A stretch of DNA of 64,000 nucleotides from Actinoplanes sp. M2I2 (GTDB lineage Bacteria > Actinomycetota > Actinomycetes > Mycobacteriales > Micromonosporaceae): NCBI RefSeq assembly GCF_023544445.1, contig NZ_JALPVJ010000031.1, forward strand, positions 27,513 to 91,512, given 5' to 3'. The translations under genes were made by a program, and so were the position numbers. Positions 61,575-64,000 of this stretch are shown here, in pieces. The notes beneath the pieces are model-generated. The model ran no database searches, was not told the DNA's origin, and saw only the letters and a list, made by a program, of their open reading frames with translations. The stretch's first letter is position 1, and each line of letters begins with the position of its first letter.

Positions 61575-62692
61575 CCGAAGACGTCCTCCCACGGCTGCTC
61601 CCGGATGTCCGGCCGCACGACCCGGGGCTGCTCGCCGACCGCGATCGGAGCGCCCTTGTTCGCGTCCATCTCGGAGCGGAAGTTCCGGTCGTACGCCTCC
61701 TCCCACCGGGCGTCCTTCGGATCCGCGTACGACCGGTAGAGCGTCAGGTCGACCAGCCGCTGCAACGCCGGGTTGTCCCCCACGTTGACGCCCCACGTCT
61801 CGTTCGCCGGCTCACCGACGTCCCAATGGTCGAACTCGTTCCGAGAGCGTGATTTGAAGCCGGCCAGGATCGCGGCATCCGTCGTCACCGCGCTCACGCG
61901 GCCCGCGCGCAAATCCTCGATGCACTGGCTGATCCGGTTTCGGGGAATGACGATCGCGCCCGCGGCGCCGGGTGCGATCACGCTCGTCGACGCCGAGATG
62001 GAGCACACACGCTCGCCGTCCAGATCCTTCAACGTCGAGACGCGCGGATGCTTGGCGCTGCGCAGTGTGAGAACCGACTGCTCGGTGTAGAGGTACGGCT
62101 CCGAGAACCGGACCCCGGCCGTGGCCTTTCGAGCGGCATTGATGCTGAAGCTGGCGATCACCAGCTTCACCGGGACCCTTCCACCGTTCGCGTCGGTGGC
62201 CTGCATCCGCGGCCGGTCCTCGCTCTCGATCGCGAAGAACTTCACCTCGTCCCGCCGGAACCCGAGATCCTCGGCGATCATGTACGCGATGTCGACGTCG
62301 AAGCCGCTCCACCGCCCGTTCCGGTCCCGGAAAGCCGTACCCGGCTGATCGTCCTTGACCCCGATCGGCAACTCGGTCCACGACTCCACCCCGGCCTGCG
62401 CCCGCAAGTCAGCCACGGACGGCGGCCCGCCCACGAACAGCCGCACCATGGCCAGCCCCAGCGCCAGCACCAGCGCGAGCCCCAGCGCGGCCAGCCGGAA
62501 CGCCGCCAGGTTGAACCGCGGCGGCTCGATCAGCGGCTCGGGCTCGGGCGGCGGCAACCGCTGCTCGGCGGCCTCGCGCTCGGCCAGATCCTGCACCGCG
62601 ATGTCCTCGGCGGTGCCCTCCGGCCCCGGTGGCGTACGGCGTCGCACCGGCCACGTGAAGCGGCCGGTCACCCCGCTGCGATCGGACCCCAT
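61571..62692 (-). CDS. Membrane-anchored solute-binding protein (SBP family 3, GlnH-like)
   Basis: The 373-residue protein has a cytoplasmic N-terminus of about 62 residues rich in Pro and Glu, one transmembrane helix (64-87) and an extracytoplasmic SBP family 3 domain (about 100-350) with WSGFDVDIAYMIAEDLGF, FSEPYLYTEQSVL and a Cys pair (VCSIS, QCIED). The long cytoplasmic tail is unlike a transport lipoprotein and suggests a sensor rather than an uptake component. The ligand could be an amino acid. It is the first gene of the module. ATG MGSDRSGVTG. Confidence 0.88.
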   Translation of the reverse strand: MGSDRSGVTGRFTWPVRRRTPPGPEGTAEDIAVQDLAEREAAEQRLPPPEPEPLIEPPRFNLAAFRLAALGLALVLALGLAMVRLFVGGPPSVADLRAQAGVESWTELPIGVKDDQPGTAFRDRNGRWSGFDVDIAYMIAEDLGFRRDEVKFFAIESEDRPRMQATDANGGRVPVKLVIASFSINAARKATAGVRFSEPYLYTEQSVLTLRSAKHPRVSTLKDLDGERVCSISASTSVIAPGAAGAIVIPRNRISQCIEDLRAGRVSAVTTDAAILAGFKSRSRNEFDHWDVGEPANETWGVNVGDNPALQRLVDLTLYRSYADPKDARWEEAYDRNFRSEMDANKGAPIAVGEQPRVVRPDIREQPWEDVFG

Positions 62693-62771
62693 GGGCGCCT
62701 ATCGTGCCGCACGAACGTCACGTCTGCGTACCCGCGCGAGTTCACCCGCCCGTTCCGGGTAGACCGAAGGC

Positions 62772-63470
62772 ATGAAACGCCCCCTGCTCGCCGCCGTCGC
62801 CGTCGCCCTGGTTGTCCGGGTCGTCCACTCCCGCCACCAGCGCTTCCTGCACCCGGACGGCCGTTCCTTCACCGGTGAGCTGATCGTCTGGGGTTCCGGC
62901 CGGAAGGAAGGCGCCGACCTGCTCGACCGGCCGGGCCGGCACCCGGCCGTCGTCCGGATCTCCAAGGGGGTGGGAACGAGAGGTGAGCGGGCGGACATCC
63001 GCGGAGTCGCCGTGCGAGTCGCGGGTGAGAGGCCGCTCGACCTGCTGATGTCGACCTCCGGAGAAGGCCGTTTCACCCGGCACCTGCCGGCGCCCCGGCG
63101 CACCTTCGACACGTTCTACGGCTCGATCGTGGCGTACCGGACGGGGTCCGAGCGCAAGATCTACCTCGGGGCGCGCGCCGACGAGGAGACGCCCCTGGGG
63201 CGCGATTTGGCGGGGCTCTCCGGCGGGGCGCTCGTCCTCTACGCCGACGACCGCGCCTTCGGCAGGGTCACGTTCGGAAAGCAACTTCCCTCCCGTACGG
63301 ATGAGGAGCTCGCGTTCGACCCGGTCCGAAACACGACTCCCGACCTGCACCCGACCGGGACGATCCACTTCACGCGGGCGTTGGCTTATCGGGTCAGTCA
63401 GCGATGGCGCGGGGTGCGGCCTGCAGCGCCGGCTCCCGAGGCGGTGGAGAGGACGGGGCTGCACCGCTGA
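62772..63470 (+). CDS. Catalase-core-like protein of unknown function
   Basis: The 232-residue protein has a signal-like N-terminus (MKRPLLAAVAVALVVRVVHS) and an internal part that resembles a shortened catalase core: GRHPAVVRISKGVGTRGERADIRGVAVRV, then DLLMSTSG-RFTRHL. The catalytic His/Asn and heme Tyr of catalases are not clearly present. It is probably a catalase-fold relative that lacks heme. Family evidence is by pattern only. It is divergent from the solute-binding protein gene, 79 bases apart. Confidence 0.6.
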   Translation: MKRPLLAAVAVALVVRVVHSRHQRFLHPDGRSFTGELIVWGSGRKEGADLLDRPGRHPAVVRISKGVGTRGERADIRGVAVRVAGERPLDLLMSTSGEGRFTRHLPAPRRTFDTFYGSIVAYRTGSERKIYLGARADEETPLGRDLAGLSGGALVLYADDRAFGRVTFGKQLPSRTDEELAFDPVRNTTPDLHPTGTIHFTRALAYRVSQRWRGVRPAAPAPEAVERTGLHR

Positions 63471-63565
63471 CCCTGTCCGGGCGTCGGTGCTGCTGGTAAA
63501 CCCTGGGGCTCTGCCCCAGACCCCGGCCATCGCTGGAGAGCTCTCTGGCGATGGTTGCGGTGAGG

Positions 63566-63699
63566 GGCTTGGGGGCTCTCCGGGCAACGACAGGCGCAAG
63601 CGAATCGCAAGCAAGGGCAGAACGCAAGCACACCCCGCTTGCGTCCTGCCCTTGCTCACGATGAGCGGCGACTGCCGTCGCCCGGAGAGCCCCCAAGCC
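63566..63699. repeat. Long imperfect inverted repeat with about 63-bp arms
   Basis: The left arm (63566-63629) and right arm (63637-63699) are separated by only 7 bases (acacccc). The outer 20 bases are perfect (ggcttgggggctctccgggc), the central part is weaker, and the inner 20 or so are again nearly perfect around caagggcag-acgcaagc. Overall arm identity is high. It could fold into a very long hairpin. Confidence 0.88.
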
Positions 63700-63939
63700 A
63701 AGACCCCGGCTTAGAAAAGACCAACCCCAGCCGTTTACGACGGAGCCGAAGGCGGACGCAACCGGCGCGGTGCGTCCGCTTGACCCACCACCTAGCCCAG
63801 CCTGCCCGAGATGACCGCCTGGCTTCGACCCCAACGCGGCAGCCAGACCACAGACCCGTCAGGGGACCGCCTCCGCAACCCCGCACTCAGCAGCGAGTGA
63901 CCCACCACCTGCCCGCCGGTTGACTCCCGGCAAGGCCGG

Positions 63940-64000
63940 GGCCGAGGGTGGCCACGCAGGGCATAAAACGCTCCACAGCCCAGCGTGGCCACCCTCGGCC
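63940..64000. repeat. 18-bp perfect inverted repeat at the right end of the window
   Basis: GGCCGAGGGTGGCCACGC (63940-63957) pairs with GCGTGGCCACCCTCGGCC (63983-64000) across 25 bases. The right arm ends exactly at the window edge, so the dyad may continue beyond it. It could be a bidirectional terminator or one end of a larger element. Confidence 0.8.

Larger units (their letters stand above)
63471..64000. other. Gene-free right end with large palindromes
   Basis: The last 530 bases show no reading frame with a ribosome binding site or protein family. They contain a small hairpin CTGGGGC-tct-GCCCCAG near 63500, a GGCGATGG dyad around the 63540s, the long inverted repeat at 63566-63699, two tgacccaccacct copies near 63780 and 63898, and the terminal inverted repeat at 63940-64000. 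Confidence 0.55.

Noticed and set aside
63639..63923. A 94-codon plus-strand frame at the right end
   Set aside because: It crosses part of the long inverted repeat, is Arg/Pro/His-rich and shows no ribosome binding site or family.

Overview
The window is very GC-rich, densely packed DNA with pervasive GTG/ATG starts, four-base start/stop overlaps and hairpin terminators that mostly lack T-tracts. Together with the gene content (secreted CBM-DUF1996 protein, Clp-N/HTH pair, DUF3072, many AraC, MarR and SpoIIE-type regulators) this points to a chromosomal segment of a filamentous actinobacterium, most likely Micromonosporaceae (Actinoplanes-like). The taxonomic call is inference from style and families. 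I saw no rRNA, tRNA, CRISPR array, transposase or prophage gene.

Layout. 1-8.6 kb: membrane alpha/beta-hydrolase, small hypotheticals, and an oxidative-enzyme group (SDR, FAD monooxygenase, cytochrome P450) mixed with two AraC regulators and a VOC protein. 8.7-12.3 kb: a four-gene minus-strand operon of ABC ATPase, ABC-2 permease, histidine kinase and response regulator. 12.3-25.6 kb: glycosyltransferase, SRPBCC proteins, phytoene-desaturase-like oxidoreductase, YihY/BrkB protein, lipoprotein, MscS-like channel, a large PAS-GAF-SpoIIE-HATPase switch phosphatase, and a small HTH gene with its Clp-N partner. 26-31.4 kb: epimerase/ManD-like sugar-acid pair, an SDR-ABM fusion divergent from a MarR gene with three 17-bp operators, and a second MarR gene sharing a 25-bp element with a pirin gene. 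31.5-42.8 kb: SEC-C protein, M29 aminopeptidase, methyltransferase, phospholipase D, PCMT-like protein, phosphotransferase, and a repeat-rich stretch.

42.9-54 kb holds a purine/ureide catabolic locus: 8-oxoguanine deaminase, uricase, HIU hydrolase and OHCU decarboxylase in one minus-strand operon, then (past a CBM-DUF1996 gene) malate synthase with an aldolase-like partner, an LLM flavin oxidoreductase, allantoinase and allantoicase. Together they cover 8-oxoguanine to ureidoglycolate, and glyoxylate to malate; no ureidoglycolate lyase is seen in between.

54-63.5 kb: HrpB helicase, a degenerate PTPS-like protein, a GGDEF-EAL protein, and an operon of membrane-anchored solute-binding protein, integral membrane protein and PP2C phosphatase that resembles the GlnH-GlnX sensing branch upstream of PknG. 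The last 530 bases hold large palindromes and no convincing gene.

The most unusual structural theme is tandem duplication at gene 3' ends. At several loci the last codons of a gene are repeated three or four times beyond its stop, twice with the stop changed to a sense codon in the later copies. Two further minisatellites (23 bp; alternating about 40/43 bp) lie nearby, and a 30-bp repeat is expanded inside an acetyltransferase gene.
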